64,000 bases of DNA from NCBI RefSeq assembly GCF_002850745.1, contig NZ_KZ559476.1, positions 38,937 to 102,936 on the forward strand. Reading direction: 5' to 3'. The position numbers and the translations under genes were made by a program. This document shows, one piece after another, positions 17,905 through 26,582 of this stretch (position 1 is the first letter of the stretch; every line of letters begins with the position of its first letter). Source of the stretch: Nonomuraea indica (GTDB lineage Bacteria; Actinomycetota; Actinomycetes; Streptosporangiales; Streptosporangiaceae). The notes beneath the pieces were generated by a model. The model was not told the DNA's origin, ran no database searches, and saw only the letters and a program-made list of their open reading frames with translations.

Positions 17905-17939
17905 GTTCCAGATTCAGAACCCTGTTCTGCAATGCGGAA
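17905..17939 (+). promoter_or_regulatory. Island operator B
   Basis: Box TTCTGCAATGCGGAA (17925-17939), with a partner 20 bp upstream whose right half is CAGAA (17905-17919). It is closest to site E in sequence (shared GCAAT core and ATTCAGAA). Confidence 0.6.
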
Positions 17940-17959
17940 TACAAGGGCATGGAGGGAAG

Positions 17960-18277
17960 ATGACGCCGTGCAGGCAGCCCGCCGGGCGCGACGAGGGCGG
18001 GACGCCGCCCCCTCGAAGCCCCCGGGCTCCGCGCGCGGGTCAGCGTGAACGACACCGTGAAGAGCGAGCGGCGGTTCGGGGCGCCGCGTCGCCACCCTGT
18101 GACAGAGATTCCGCACAGCGGAACGACCGCTGGAAAAACGGACAAAAGGCTATACTCGCCAGTTCAGCGGGCCGCGCGCCCGCCGTGCTCCACAAGGGAA
18201 GAGCCCCATGGCACGCATCGTGTTCCTCGGCGCCGGCAGCGTCGAATTCACCAAGAACGTCCTCTCGGACATCCTGA
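17960..18277 (+). CDS. Doubtful small ORF or leader ahead of the GH4 gene
   Basis: An ATG at 17960 stands directly behind GGAGGG and 20 bp after operator B, and opens a 105-codon frame (MTPCRQPAGRDEG...). The peptide is Arg/Pro-rich with no recognisable family and overlaps the first 70 bp of the GH4 gene in another frame. It may be a remnant of a lost gene, a leader peptide, or chance. Confidence 0.2.
   Translation: MTPCRQPAGRDEGGTPPPRSPRAPRAGQRERHREERAAVRGAASPPCDRDSAQRNDRWKNGQKAILASSAGRAPAVLHKGRAPWHASCSSAPAASNSPRTSSRTS
18109..18156 (+). promoter_or_regulatory. Island operator C and GH4 promoter
   Basis: The perfect palindrome TTCCGCACAGCGGAA (18109-18123) has a partner 20 bp downstream ending CGGAC (18129-18143). 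A strong -10 TATACT follows at 18151-18156, about 50 bp before the GH4 ATG. The boxes overlap the -35 region, so the bound regulator could repress or activate. Confidence 0.65.
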
Positions 18278-19497
18278 CTTTTCCAGAACTAGGGGATTCC
18301 ACCCTCGTCCTGCACGACATCGACCCCGACCGCCTCGCGACCGCCGAGGCGATGGCCACCTGGATGGCCGGCGCGCTGGGCAGGCCCGCCAAGGTGGAGG
18401 CCCGCCTCGACCGGCGTGCCGCGCTCGACGGCGCCGACTACGTCATCAACGAGATCGCCGTCGGCGGTCACGCCGCCACCCAGACCGACTTCGAGATCCC
18501 CCGCCGCTACGGCCTGCGCCAGACGATCGGTGACACGCTCGGCATCGGCGGCATCTTCCGCGCCCTGCGCACCATCCCGGTGATGGTGGCCATCGGCGAG
18601 GACCTGGCCGAACTCGCGCCGCACGCGCTGCTGCTCACCTACACCAACCCCATGTCGATGATCCCGCGAGCCGTCTACGAGGGCACCTCGTTCCAGCGGG
18701 TCGTCGGCCTGTGCCACTCGGTACGCGACACCCAGGCCCGCCTCGCCTCCCTCGTCGGCGTGCCCGAGGAGGAGATCTCGTACGTCACCGCCGGCGTCAA
18801 TCACCAGGCGTTCGTGCTGCGCTTCGAGCACCGCGGCGAGAGCCTCTACCCGGTGCTGGACGAGGTCATCGCCCGCGACCCCGAACTGCGCAGGACCGTA
18901 CGGGTGGAGCTGTACCGCCGCCTCGGCCACTTCCCCACCGAGTCCAGCGAACACGGCTCCGAGTACCTGCCGTGGTTCCTGCGCCACGACGACCAGGTCG
19001 AGCGGTACCGCATCCCCGTCGAGATCTACCTGCAGTGGTCCCGGGAGAACCTCGACACCTTCGCCGAGACCCGGGCGCGCCTGGCGGCCGGTCAGGGGGT
19101 GGAGATCACCCCCGTCATGGAGCTGGCCTCGGAAGTGATCCACTCCATCGAGACGGGCACCCCCCGGGTGGTGCACGGCAACGTCCGCAACGACGGCCTT
19201 ATCGCCAACCTGCCGGCCGGGGCCTGCGTCGAGGTGCCCTGCCTGGTGGACCGCGCCGGAATGCGGCCCACCCGCGTCGGAGCCCTGCCCCCGCAGCTCG
19301 CCGCGCTCAACCAGACCTTCCTGAACGTCGGCGAGCTGACCGTGCGGGCAGCCCTGGAGGGCCGCCGCGACCACGTCTACCACGCCGCCATGCTCGACCC
19401 CAACACCTCGGCCACGCTCACGCTCCAGCAGATCCACGACCTCGTCGACGACATGATCGCCGCCCACGGCGACCTGCTTCCGGAGGGCATTCGATGA
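18208..19497 (+). CDS. GH4 family glycosidase (alpha-galactosidase/alpha-galacturonidase type)
   Basis: A 429-residue NAD+- and metal-dependent glycosidase of family GH4. The N-terminal nucleotide fold shows FLGAGS (6-11). NPM is at 147-149, the CHSV signature with metal ligand Cys169 at 169-172, and the second ligand His199 in GVNHQ. In GH4, CHSV marks alpha-galactosidases and LplD-type alpha-galacturonidases and argues against the phospho-glycosidases. With an ABC importer immediately downstream and sugar-acid genes nearby, a uronic-acid glycoside is a reasonable but unproven substrate. The ribosome-binding site is AAGGGAAG. The stop overlaps the next start (ATGA). Confidence 0.9.
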   Translation: MARIVFLGAGSVEFTKNVLSDILTFPELGDSTLVLHDIDPDRLATAEAMATWMAGALGRPAKVEARLDRRAALDGADYVINEIAVGGHAATQTDFEIPRRYGLRQTIGDTLGIGGIFRALRTIPVMVAIGEDLAELAPHALLLTYTNPMSMIPRAVYEGTSFQRVVGLCHSVRDTQARLASLVGVPEEEISYVTAGVNHQAFVLRFEHRGESLYPVLDEVIARDPELRRTVRVELYRRLGHFPTESSEHGSEYLPWFLRHDDQVERYRIPVEIYLQWSRENLDTFAETRARLAAGQGVEITPVMELASEVIHSIETGTPRVVHGNVRNDGLIANLPAGACVEVPCLVDRAGMRPTRVGALPPQLAALNQTFLNVGELTVRAALEGRRDHVYHAAMLDPNTSATLTLQQIHDLVDDMIAAHGDLLPEGIR

Positions 19498-20783
19498 GAA
19501 TCAGCACCGTGACCGCGGCGGTGGCCGCCACAGTCCTGCTGGCGGCGGGCTGCGGCGGCGGCGCGAAAGAGCAGGCGGGCGGCCCGGTCGAGATCGTCAT
19601 GTGGCACGGCCAGGAGGACGCCTCCGCCAAGTCCGTGGAGAAGCTCGTCACCCGCTTCAACGAGACCCACCCGGACATCAGGGTGAAGACCACGTCCGGC
19701 GGCGTGACGGCCGACGGCATGCTGCCCAAGATCACGGCGGCGCTGACCTCGGACGCCCACCCCGACATCGCCTACCTGTACGGCTCGTGGGCGCCCAACA
19801 TCGCACGCAACCCCAAGACCGCCGACCTCACCGAGTTCGTCAAGGACCCCGGCATCCGCTGGGACGACTTCTGGGCCAGTGAGCGGGAGGCGGTCACCGT
19901 CGAGGGCAAGGTCATCGGCTTCCCCGCCGTCGTCGACAACATGGTGGTGCTCTACAACGCGAAGCTGCTGGCCGAGGCGGGGCTCGAACCTCCAGGCCCC
20001 GACTGGACCTGGGACGACTTCCGCGCCATGGCCAGGAAGACCACCGACGCCAAGGCCGGCGTCTTCGGCGCCACCTGGGCCATCAGCGGCAGCGAGGAGG
20101 CCGTGTGGGGGCTGTGGCCGATGCTGTGGCAGGCCGGCGGCGACATCCTCACCCCCGACCGCAAGAAGGCGGCCTTCCACGGCGACGCCGGGCTGCGCGC
20201 GCTGGGCCTGCTGCGCGACATGGCGATAACGGATAAGTCCCTCTATCTCGACTCCAGCCCGGCGGAGAAGGGACAGAAGCTCTTCGAGTCGGGCCGGCTG
20301 GCGTTCTTCATGTCCGGCCCCTGGGTGCTGCCCGACCTGCAGGCCGCCGGGCTCGACTACGGCGTCGTCCCCCTCCCCGGCACCGGCGGCAACCACGAGA
20401 CCATCTCCGGACCCGACAACTGGGTGGTCTTCGAGCACGACGAGCGGCGGGTGCGGGCCTCCGCCACCTTCCTCGCCTGGCTGACGGCCGCCGAGCAGCA
20501 ACTGCAGTGGATGACCGACACCGGGTCGCTGCCGATCCGGGCCTCGATCAGCGAGCTGCCGGGCTACCAGGACTACCTGAAGAAGTACCCCGGCATCGAC
20601 GTCATCTCGGCCAACCTGGCCAACGCCAAACGGGTGCGGCCGCCGACCACCAAGTATCCGCGCGTCTCGTCGTTCGTCGCCGACGCCATCGCCAAGACCC
20701 TGCTGGGCAAGGCCGACGCCAGGGCGGCGCTGACGGAGGCGGCGGCCAAGACCGACGCGGCGCTGGCCGTACCGGGATCATGA
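19494..20783 (+). CDS. ABC sugar transporter, substrate-binding lipoprotein
   Basis: An extracellular solute-binding protein (family 1), 429 residues, with a lipoprotein signal peptide ending LLAAGC (lipidated Cys20). The mature part has the usual features of sugar-binding proteins (VEIVMWHGQED..., GFPAVVDNMVVLYN, SGPWVLPDL). It is translationally coupled to the GH4 gene upstream and the permease downstream by 4-bp overlaps. No ATPase gene is present; such actinobacterial sugar importers often share MsiK. Confidence 0.93.
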   Translation: MRISTVTAAVAATVLLAAGCGGGAKEQAGGPVEIVMWHGQEDASAKSVEKLVTRFNETHPDIRVKTTSGGVTADGMLPKITAALTSDAHPDIAYLYGSWAPNIARNPKTADLTEFVKDPGIRWDDFWASEREAVTVEGKVIGFPAVVDNMVVLYNAKLLAEAGLEPPGPDWTWDDFRAMARKTTDAKAGVFGATWAISGSEEAVWGLWPMLWQAGGDILTPDRKKAAFHGDAGLRALGLLRDMAITDKSLYLDSSPAEKGQKLFESGRLAFFMSGPWVLPDLQAAGLDYGVVPLPGTGGNHETISGPDNWVVFEHDERRVRASATFLAWLTAAEQQLQWMTDTGSLPIRASISELPGYQDYLKKYPGIDVISANLANAKRVRPPTTKYPRVSSFVADAIAKTLLGKADARAALTEAAAKTDAALAVPGS

Positions 20784-21709
20784 CGAGCACCGCGCCGGCG
20801 CTCGGCCGGGCGACCGGCCGGGCCCAGCCGCGGGACCGGCGCAAGCTGGCCGACAACCTCACCGGGTGGGGGTTCGCCGGCCCCGCGACGCTGATCATCC
20901 TCGGTTTCTCGCTGATCCCGATGGTGTGGGCGCTCGCCCTGTCCTTCACCGACTCCGACCTCATGTCGAGCGGCCGCAACGTCGGCCTGGACAACTACCG
21001 GGCCCTGGTCGCCGACCCGGTCTTCCACCAGGCGCTGCGCAACACGGGGCTGCTGCTGTTCTGCTACCTGCCGGCGTCGCTGGCGGCGGGGCTGCTCGTG
21101 GCGGTGCTGCTGAACCGCAGGGTGCGCGGCATCGGCTTCTACCGGACCTGCTTCCTGGTGCCCTACATCGCCTCGGCCACCTCGGCGGGGCTGCTCATGG
21201 GCTACATCTTCGACCGCGACTTCGGGCTGCTCAACGGCATGCTGGTCAAGGTGGGGCTGCCCGCCCAAGGTCTGCTGAGCAGCCCGTCGCAGGCCATGCT
21301 GGTGCTGACCGCGATCTTCTTCTGGACCCGGTTCGGGTTCACGGTGGTGATCTACCTGGCGGCGCTGCAGGAGATCAACAAGGAGATCCTGGAGGCGGCC
21401 GCCATCGACGGGGCGGGCCGGTGGGCCGTCTTCCGGCACGTCATCGTGCCGTCGGTCCGCCATATGACGGTCTTCCTCGCCATCTGGGGGGTCATCGACG
21501 TGCTGCAGTTCTTCGACCTCGTGATGACGACCACCAAGGGCGGACCGGCCAACGCCACCGTCACCATCGTCTACTACATCTGGCAGCTCGCCTTCACGTA
21601 CTTCACCGCGGGCTACGGCGCGGCCGTCGCCTACACGCTGTTCGCCGGCACGCTGCTGCTCGTCGTCACCGGACTGCTGGTGGCCCGCCGGAGAGGGGCG
21701 ATGCGGTGA
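20780..21709 (+). CDS. ABC sugar transporter permease
   Basis: A 309-residue inner-membrane permease of the MalF/UgpA type with about six transmembrane helices and the cytoplasmic EAA loop (EAAAIDGAGRWAVFRHVIVP) that docks to the ATPase. Starts at ATG 20780, overlapping the binding-protein stop by 4 bp, and ends overlapping the next permease by 4 bp. Confidence 0.93.
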   Translation: MTSTAPALGRATGRAQPRDRRKLADNLTGWGFAGPATLIILGFSLIPMVWALALSFTDSDLMSSGRNVGLDNYRALVADPVFHQALRNTGLLLFCYLPASLAAGLLVAVLLNRRVRGIGFYRTCFLVPYIASATSAGLLMGYIFDRDFGLLNGMLVKVGLPAQGLLSSPSQAMLVLTAIFFWTRFGFTVVIYLAALQEINKEILEAAAIDGAGRWAVFRHVIVPSVRHMTVFLAIWGVIDVLQFFDLVMTTTKGGPANATVTIVYYIWQLAFTYFTAGYGAAVAYTLFAGTLLLVVTGLLVARRRGAMR

Positions 21710-22524
21710 GACGTCGTCTGCTGCCCAGCGGGTGGCACCTGCTGCTGCTCCCGATGTCGATCGTCACCGTGCTGCCGTTCGTGTGGATGGTGCTCAGCTC
21801 GCTGATGAGCCAGGCGGAGCTCAACCGCTTCCCGCCGCCGATCTGGCCGGAGGCCGTCGACCTGGGCGGCTACCGCACCGTGCTGGAGGGTTCCGACTTC
21901 CCGCGCTGGTTCCTCAACAGCGTGCTGGTCTCGGGCTCCATCGTGGCGGCCCAGGTGGTGCTGTGCGGGATGGCCGGGTACGCCTTCGCCCGCATCCGCT
22001 TCGTCGGCTCCCGGCTCGTGCTCGTCCTGGTCATCGCCACGGCGCTGATCCCGTTCCAGCTCACCGTGATCCCGACGTTCCTCATCTTCAACGAGGCCGG
22101 GCTGACCGACACCCTGGGCGCGCTGATCGTGCCCCAGCTGAGCTCGGCGGTCGGCATCTACCTGATGACGTCGTTCTTCCAGTCCTTCCCCAGGGAGCTG
22201 GAGGAGGCCGGCCGGATCGACGGTTGCTCCAGGTTCGCGGTGTTCTTCCGGGTGGTGTTGCCGGTGGCCAAACCGGCCCTGGCGGCCCTGGCCGTGATCA
22301 CCTTCATCACGGCATGGAACGACCTGTTCTGGCCGCTCGTCGTGATCAACTCCGAGGAGAAGTACACGGTGCAGGTGGGGCTGACCACCTTCCAGGGGCA
22401 GCACCGGGCCGACTGGCCCGCCGTCATGGCGGGCACGGTGCTCACGACGCTGCCGGTGCTCGGCGTGTTCCTGTTCGGCCAGCGCCGCTTCATCCAGGCG
22501 CTGACCGGCGCGGTCAAGGGCTGA
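21706..22524 (+). CDS. ABC sugar transporter permease
   Basis: A 272-residue permease of the MalG/UgpE type with six predicted membrane helices and an EAA loop (EEAGRIDGCSRFAVFFRVVLP). Start is GTG 21706, sharing GTGA with the stop of the first permease. It is the last gene of the GH4-ABC operon; a long palindrome follows directly. Confidence 0.93.
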   Translation: MRRRLLPSGWHLLLLPMSIVTVLPFVWMVLSSLMSQAELNRFPPPIWPEAVDLGGYRTVLEGSDFPRWFLNSVLVSGSIVAAQVVLCGMAGYAFARIRFVGSRLVLVLVIATALIPFQLTVIPTFLIFNEAGLTDTLGALIVPQLSSAVGIYLMTSFFQSFPRELEEAGRIDGCSRFAVFFRVVLPVAKPALAALAVITFITAWNDLFWPLVVINSEEKYTVQVGLTTFQGQHRADWPAVMAGTVLTTLPVLGVFLFGQRRFIQALTGAVKG

Positions 22525-22530
22525 GCACGG

Positions 22531-22566
22531 CCGTCCGCGCCGCCCACGCGTGGGCGGCGCGGACGG
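22531..22566. terminator. 36-bp perfect palindrome, bidirectional terminator
   Basis: The 16-bp arms (22531-22546 and 22551-22566) are exact reverse complements around CGCG. The palindrome lies between convergent genes, 6 bp after the permease stop and 8 bp before the SDR stop on the other strand, so it can terminate both transcripts. No T-run on either side. Confidence 0.85.
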
Positions 22567-22574
22567 CGCGCGGG

Positions 22575-23339
22575 TCACATGACGGCGAGCTGGCCGCCGT
22601 CGATCACCAGCTCGGTGCCGTGCACGAACGCCGCGTCGTCGGAGGCCAGGAACGCGTACCCGGCGGCGACCTCCTCGGCCAGCCCGGCCCGGCCGAGCGG
22701 GATGTGCTCGCGCTCGTACGCCGAGACGAAGTCGCCGTCCAGCGTGGCGGCGATGGCGGAGTTGAGCGGCGTGCGGATGTAGCCGGGACACAGCGCGTTG
22801 ACCCGGATGCCGTGCCGGCCGAGTTCGACCGCCATGGTCCGGGTCAGCAGCAGCACGCCGCCCTTGGAGGCGTTGTAGTGGGCGTAGTCGGCCTCGCCGC
22901 CGATCCCGTTGGTGGAGGACATGTTGAGGATCACCCCGCCGCGGCCCTGCGCCACCAGGTGGCGGGCGACGGCCTGGGCGACCAGGAACATGCCGCGCAG
23001 GTTCACCGAGATCATCGTGTCCCAGTGCTCGGCGGTGATGTCGAGGAACGGCTCCCGCCAGGCGATGCCGGCGTTGTTCACCAGCACGTCGAGCCCGCCC
23101 AGGGCGGCGACCGCGCCACCGACCAGGCTCTCCACGTCCGCCTCGGAGCTGACGTCGCCGGCCAGGCCGCTGATCTCGCCCAGGGGGGCCAAATCGGTCA
23201 CCGTCCGGTCCACCTCGGCGGGGTCGAGCCCGCCGATCACCACCCGGGACCCCTCCTCCAGGAAGCGCCGGGCGGTGGCGGCCCCGATGCCGCTGCTGCC
23301 TCCGCTGACCAGCACCCGCTTGCCCACCAGTCCTCGCAT
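22575..23339 (-). CDS. SDR oxidoreductase, possible 2-keto-3-deoxy sugar acid dehydrogenase
   Basis: A 254-residue classical SDR with SGGSSGIG near residues 12-19, NNAG, a Ser in NMSSTN, YNASK as the catalytic Tyr/Lys pair, and the usual VIDGG end. I use the ATG at 23339, which has a GAAAGGG ribosome-binding site and the standard N terminus. It probably forms an operon with the PLP enzyme gene 46 bp upstream. In known non-phosphorylative L-fucose/pentose routes an SDR oxidises the 2-keto-3-deoxy acid before an FAH hydrolase; that role is inferred only from neighbours. Confidence 0.88.
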   Translation of the reverse strand: MRGLVGKRVLVSGGSSGIGAATARRFLEEGSRVVIGGLDPAEVDRTVTDLAPLGEISGLAGDVSSEADVESLVGGAVAALGGLDVLVNNAGIAWREPFLDITAEHWDTMISVNLRGMFLVAQAVARHLVAQGRGGVILNMSSTNGIGGEADYAHYNASKGGVLLLTRTMAVELGRHGIRVNALCPGYIRTPLNSAIAATLDGDFVSAYEREHIPLGRAGLAEEVAAGYAFLASDDAAFVHGTELVIDGGQLAVM

Positions 23340-23385
23340 GACGATCCCTTTCTCCTTCTCGACAGCCTGGTGCCCCGTCCGGGGC

Positions 23386-24483
23386 TCAGCGCACGGCGCC
23401 GCGGGCGGCCACGCGCAGTTCGGTGGTGACCCGGCCGCCCTCGACACCGTGGGCGACGTCGAAGAGGTTCGTGACGGAGCAGGCGTGGCCGGGGATGAGC
23501 TGGACCCGCGTACCGACCGGAAGCTCGCCGTAGCGGGCGTGCTCCGGGTCGAGGCGGGCGACCGCGTGCTCCTCGTTGAGGAAGTCCATCCGCAGCCACG
23601 GCAGCCCGGCGGCGCGGATCCAGCCGGGCGTGCCGGCCCCGTCGGAGCTGAGGCACTTGGTGCCGGCGTCGAACACGACCCGGTCCGGCGACGGCCTGGC
23701 GACGACGGTCGTCAGCACGCGGGAGGCCGCGGTCTCCTCGGTGGCGACGCCGAGCCGGATCATCGCGGTGTCGTTGAAGATGTACGTGCCGGGCCTGATC
23801 TCGGTCACGCCGGCGACCCCGGCGACGTGCCGGGCGGTGGGTGTGCTGCCGACGCTGATCACGGGCAGGTCGATGCCGTCGCGCGCGCACAGCTCGGCGG
23901 TGGCGACCAGGTCGGTCCCCTCGCGGCGGGAGATCTCGGCGAGGTGGCCGGGCGTGCGCGCGTGGTAGGCGTGCCCGGCCAGGGTGAGCAGCCCGACGAC
24001 GTCGATCCCGGGGATCGCGGCGATCTCGGCCACCAGGTCGGCGGTGGGCCGGCCGGGCGGACGGCCCAGCCGGTGCTGGCCGGTGTCCACCTCCACCAGC
24101 ACCTCGACGGGCGCGCCGGTGCGCAGCCCGAGCCGGCCGAGGCCGGCGGCGACGTCCGGGGAGTCGAGGCTGACCCGCACCTTGGCGCGCTCGCGCAGCG
24201 CGGCCAGGCGGCGCAGCTTGGGCTCACCCCAGACCGGATAGGCCAGCAGGACGTCCTCGATGCCGGCGTCGGCCATGATCTCGGCCTCGCCGAGCTTGGC
24301 GCAGGTGACGCCGGTCGCGCCGGCCTCCAGCTGCAGGCGGGCCAGTTCGGGCATCTTGTGGGTCTTGATGTGCGGGCGCAGCGCCACGCCGTGCGTGGCG
24401 GCCACCTCCGCCATCTCGGCCACGTTGGCGCGGACCACGTCGAGGTCGATCAGCAGGGCCGGGGTGTCCAGCTCGGGGTACAT
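23386..24483 (-). CDS. D-threonine aldolase/D-serine dehydratase-like PLP enzyme
   Basis: A 365-residue fold-type III PLP enzyme (alanine racemase N-terminal barrel plus C-terminal beta domain). The PLP lysine is Lys40 in RPHIKTHK, and the C-terminal PGHACSV contains the His-x-Cys metal site of the D-threonine aldolase/DSD1 family. Start ATG 24483 has a GAGAGGA ribosome-binding site; the longer frame upstream overlaps an operator. The enzyme would cleave or dehydrate a beta-hydroxy-D-amino acid, which is an odd activity in a sugar-acid island. Regulated, by inference, by operator D. Confidence 0.87.
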   Translation of the reverse strand: MYPELDTPALLIDLDVVRANVAEMAEVAATHGVALRPHIKTHKMPELARLQLEAGATGVTCAKLGEAEIMADAGIEDVLLAYPVWGEPKLRRLAALRERAKVRVSLDSPDVAAGLGRLGLRTGAPVEVLVEVDTGQHRLGRPPGRPTADLVAEIAAIPGIDVVGLLTLAGHAYHARTPGHLAEISRREGTDLVATAELCARDGIDLPVISVGSTPTARHVAGVAGVTEIRPGTYIFNDTAMIRLGVATEETAASRVLTTVVARPSPDRVVFDAGTKCLSSDGAGTPGWIRAAGLPWLRMDFLNEEHAVARLDPEHARYGELPVGTRVQLIPGHACSVTNLFDVAHGVEGGRVTTELRVAARGAVR

Positions 24484-24530
24484 GAGGTCCTCTCGGACGC
24501 GCGGCGGATACGGCTCGAAGTTAGCATTTG

Positions 24531-24565
24531 TTCCGCTCAACGGTCTAGCGTTCCGCATTTCGGAA
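24531..24565 (-). promoter_or_regulatory. Island operator D
   Basis: The perfect palindrome TTCCGCATTTCGGAA (24551-24565) has a partner TTCCGCTCAACGGTC (24531-24545) exactly 20 bp away, 48 bp upstream of the PLP enzyme start. Nearly the same 35-bp design as site A. Confidence 0.7.
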
Positions 24566-24666
24566 ACCCTCGTCAGGTCGGCTACCTGGGCGGTGACGGT
24601 GCGCCGTTGAGCTGCGAGGACGCGACAACACCGGCACCGCCCAGAGGCCCGAGTCGCCATCCGGTC

Positions 24667-24732
24667 TTGACAGGCGCCGCGAGCGGGTGATGTTCTGTGC
24701 GCGTATTCAGAATAGCATTTCGCAATACGGAA
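24667..24732 (+). promoter_or_regulatory. FAH promoter and island operator E
   Basis: TTGACA (24667-24672), an 18-bp spacer and TGTTCT (24691-24696) form a candidate promoter. Downstream lies box TTTCGCAATACGGAA (24718-24732), with a half-site CAGAA (24708-24712) in the 20-bp register. The box ends 11 bp before the FAH start codon, an ideal place for a repressor. Confidence 0.65.
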
Positions 24733-24743
24733 CGGAGTCAGGA

Positions 24744-25586
24744 ATGAGGCTAGGTACGGTCCGCGTGGGCGACGGGGCCAGGCTCGCCGCCGTGGAAAGG
24801 GACGGGCTCTGGCACGCCCTCGACGTCCCGGCCGGGACGGCCCTGGAGACGGTGCTGGCAGCGGGCCCTCAGGAGACGCTGCGCGCGGCCCGCGGCGCGG
24901 TCGGGCCGCTGCCCGACGCCGTGCCTCTCGCCCCGCTGCGCCCGGGCAAGATCGTCGCGATCGGCCTGAACTACCTGGACCACATCCGCGAGGCCGGCAT
25001 GGACAAACCGGCCCGCCCGCTCATGTTCGCCAAGTTCCCCTCCAGCGTGATCGGCCCCGGCGACCCGATCGTCATCGACGGCGAGCTGACCGAGCGCGTC
25101 GACTGGGAGGTGGAGCTGGCCGCCGTCATCGGCACGCCGCTCCGGCACGCCGGCCCGGCGCAGGCCCTGGCCGGCGTGGCGGGTTACACCGTGGCCAACG
25201 ACGTGTCCGCCCGCGACCTGCAGTTCGCCGACGGACAGTGGACGCGCGGCAAGAGCCTCGACACCTTCTGCCCCCTCGGCCCGGCCATCGTGACGCCCGA
25301 CGAGCTGGGCGACCCGCAGGCGCTACGGCTGCGCACGACCGTCAACGGCGAGACCGTGCAGGACTCCACCACCGCCGAAATGATCTTCGGTGTGGCGGAG
25401 CTGCTGGCGTTCTGCTCCCGCTCCTTCACCCTCCAACCGGGGGACGTGGTGCTGACCGGCACCCCGTGGGGCTGCGGCGAGTTCATGGATCCGCGGCGTT
25501 CGCTGCGTCCCGGAGACGTCGTCGAGGTGAGCGTCGAGGGCATCGGCGACCTGCGCAACCCCGTCGTGGCCGGGACCTCCCGGTGA
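24744..25586 (+). CDS. Fumarylacetoacetate hydrolase (FAH) family protein
   Basis: A 280-residue FAH-family C-C bond hydrolase or decarboxylase. The C-terminal catalytic domain contains KIVAIGLNYLDH, the metal ligands in VDWEVELAAVIG and VANDVSARDLQ, and TGTPWGCG. Length and layout match 2,4-diketo-3-deoxy-L-fuconate/pentonate hydrolases and related enzymes that give pyruvate plus a hydroxyacid. ATG at 24744 is chosen because it follows GGAG and because longer forms would overlap operator E. The stop overlaps the ADH start by 4 bp. Confidence 0.9.
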   Translation: MRLGTVRVGDGARLAAVERDGLWHALDVPAGTALETVLAAGPQETLRAARGAVGPLPDAVPLAPLRPGKIVAIGLNYLDHIREAGMDKPARPLMFAKFPSSVIGPGDPIVIDGELTERVDWEVELAAVIGTPLRHAGPAQALAGVAGYTVANDVSARDLQFADGQWTRGKSLDTFCPLGPAIVTPDELGDPQALRLRTTVNGETVQDSTTAEMIFGVAELLAFCSRSFTLQPGDVVLTGTPWGCGEFMDPRRSLRPGDVVEVSVEGIGDLRNPVVAGTSR

Positions 25587-26533
25587 AGGCTCTGGTGTTC
25601 ACCGCACCCGGCACCGTCGAGCTGCGCGAGGTGCCGGAACCCGTCCCGGGCCCCGGCGAGGTGCTGGTCCACGTGGCGGCCTCCGGCATCTGCGGCAGCG
25701 AGCTGCACGGAGTGCGCAACCCCGGCTTCCGCGTGCCGCCCCTGGTGATGGGCCACGAGTTCGCCGGCCACACCGACGACGGCACGCGCGTCGTGGTCAA
25801 CCCGATCCTGTCCTGCGGGCGCTGCGACCTGTGCGCGCTCGGCGGCCGCAACGTCTGCCGGGAGCGGCGCATCATCGGCGTCCACACGCCCGGCGCGTTC
25901 GCCGAGCGGGTCGCCGTGCCGGCGGACACGCTCGTGACGCTGCCCGGCGGGCTCGGCTGGACGGCCGCCGGCGTCGTCGAGCCGGCGGCCAACGCGGTGC
26001 ACGCCTGGGCGCTGGCCGGCGCTCCCGAGGGCGCCCGGGTCGGCGTCATCGGCGCCGGAGCGATCGGCCTGACCTGCATGCTGGTCGCCGCGTCCGGTGG
26101 GGCCGCCCGGATCGAGGTCGCCGACCGGTCCGCGGACCGCCGCGAGATCGCGGCCCGGCTCGGCGCCGACGCGGCCGGGCCCGAGCTGACCGGCGAGTAC
26201 GACGTGATCTTCGACGCGGTGGGGGCCGCCGCCACCCACGAGCAGTCGCTGGCCTGCCTCCGCCCGGGCGGGGTGGCGGTCTGGCTGGGACTGGCCGACA
26301 GCACCGCCGGCTTCGACGCGGCCCACCTCGTCCGCGGCGAGAAGCGGGTGCTCGGCTCCTTCGCCTACCAAGGCGCCGACTTCGCCACGGCCGTCGACCT
26401 GGTCGGCGGGTGGGACCTGAGCTGGGTCGAGACCTTCCCGCTCACCGAGGGCGCCGAGATCTTCACCGCGCTGATGAACGGCCGCGCCACCCCCGTCAAG
26501 GCGCTGCTCGCACCCGGGTCGAGGCACCCGTGA
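25583..26533 (+). CDS. Zinc-dependent alcohol dehydrogenase
   Basis: A 316-residue MDR-family dehydrogenase of the L-threonine/sorbitol/L-idonate dehydrogenase type. Catalytic zinc ligands are Cys37, His58 and Glu59; the structural zinc lobe has four cysteines (CGRCDLC...NVC). The NAD-binding GAGAIG motif is present. It is shorter than usual (about 340) but both domains appear complete. Starts at GTG 25583, coupled to the FAH gene. It could oxidise a sugar or polyol at the start of the pathway. Confidence 0.9.
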   Translation: MKALVFTAPGTVELREVPEPVPGPGEVLVHVAASGICGSELHGVRNPGFRVPPLVMGHEFAGHTDDGTRVVVNPILSCGRCDLCALGGRNVCRERRIIGVHTPGAFAERVAVPADTLVTLPGGLGWTAAGVVEPAANAVHAWALAGAPEGARVGVIGAGAIGLTCMLVAASGGAARIEVADRSADRREIAARLGADAAGPELTGEYDVIFDAVGAAATHEQSLACLRPGGVAVWLGLADSTAGFDAAHLVRGEKRVLGSFAYQGADFATAVDLVGGWDLSWVETFPLTEGAEIFTALMNGRATPVKALLAPGSRHP

Positions 26534-26582
26534 CCCCGAGCGCCCGGCCGGGCCAGGTCGGGCGTGCTCGCCGCACGGCCGG

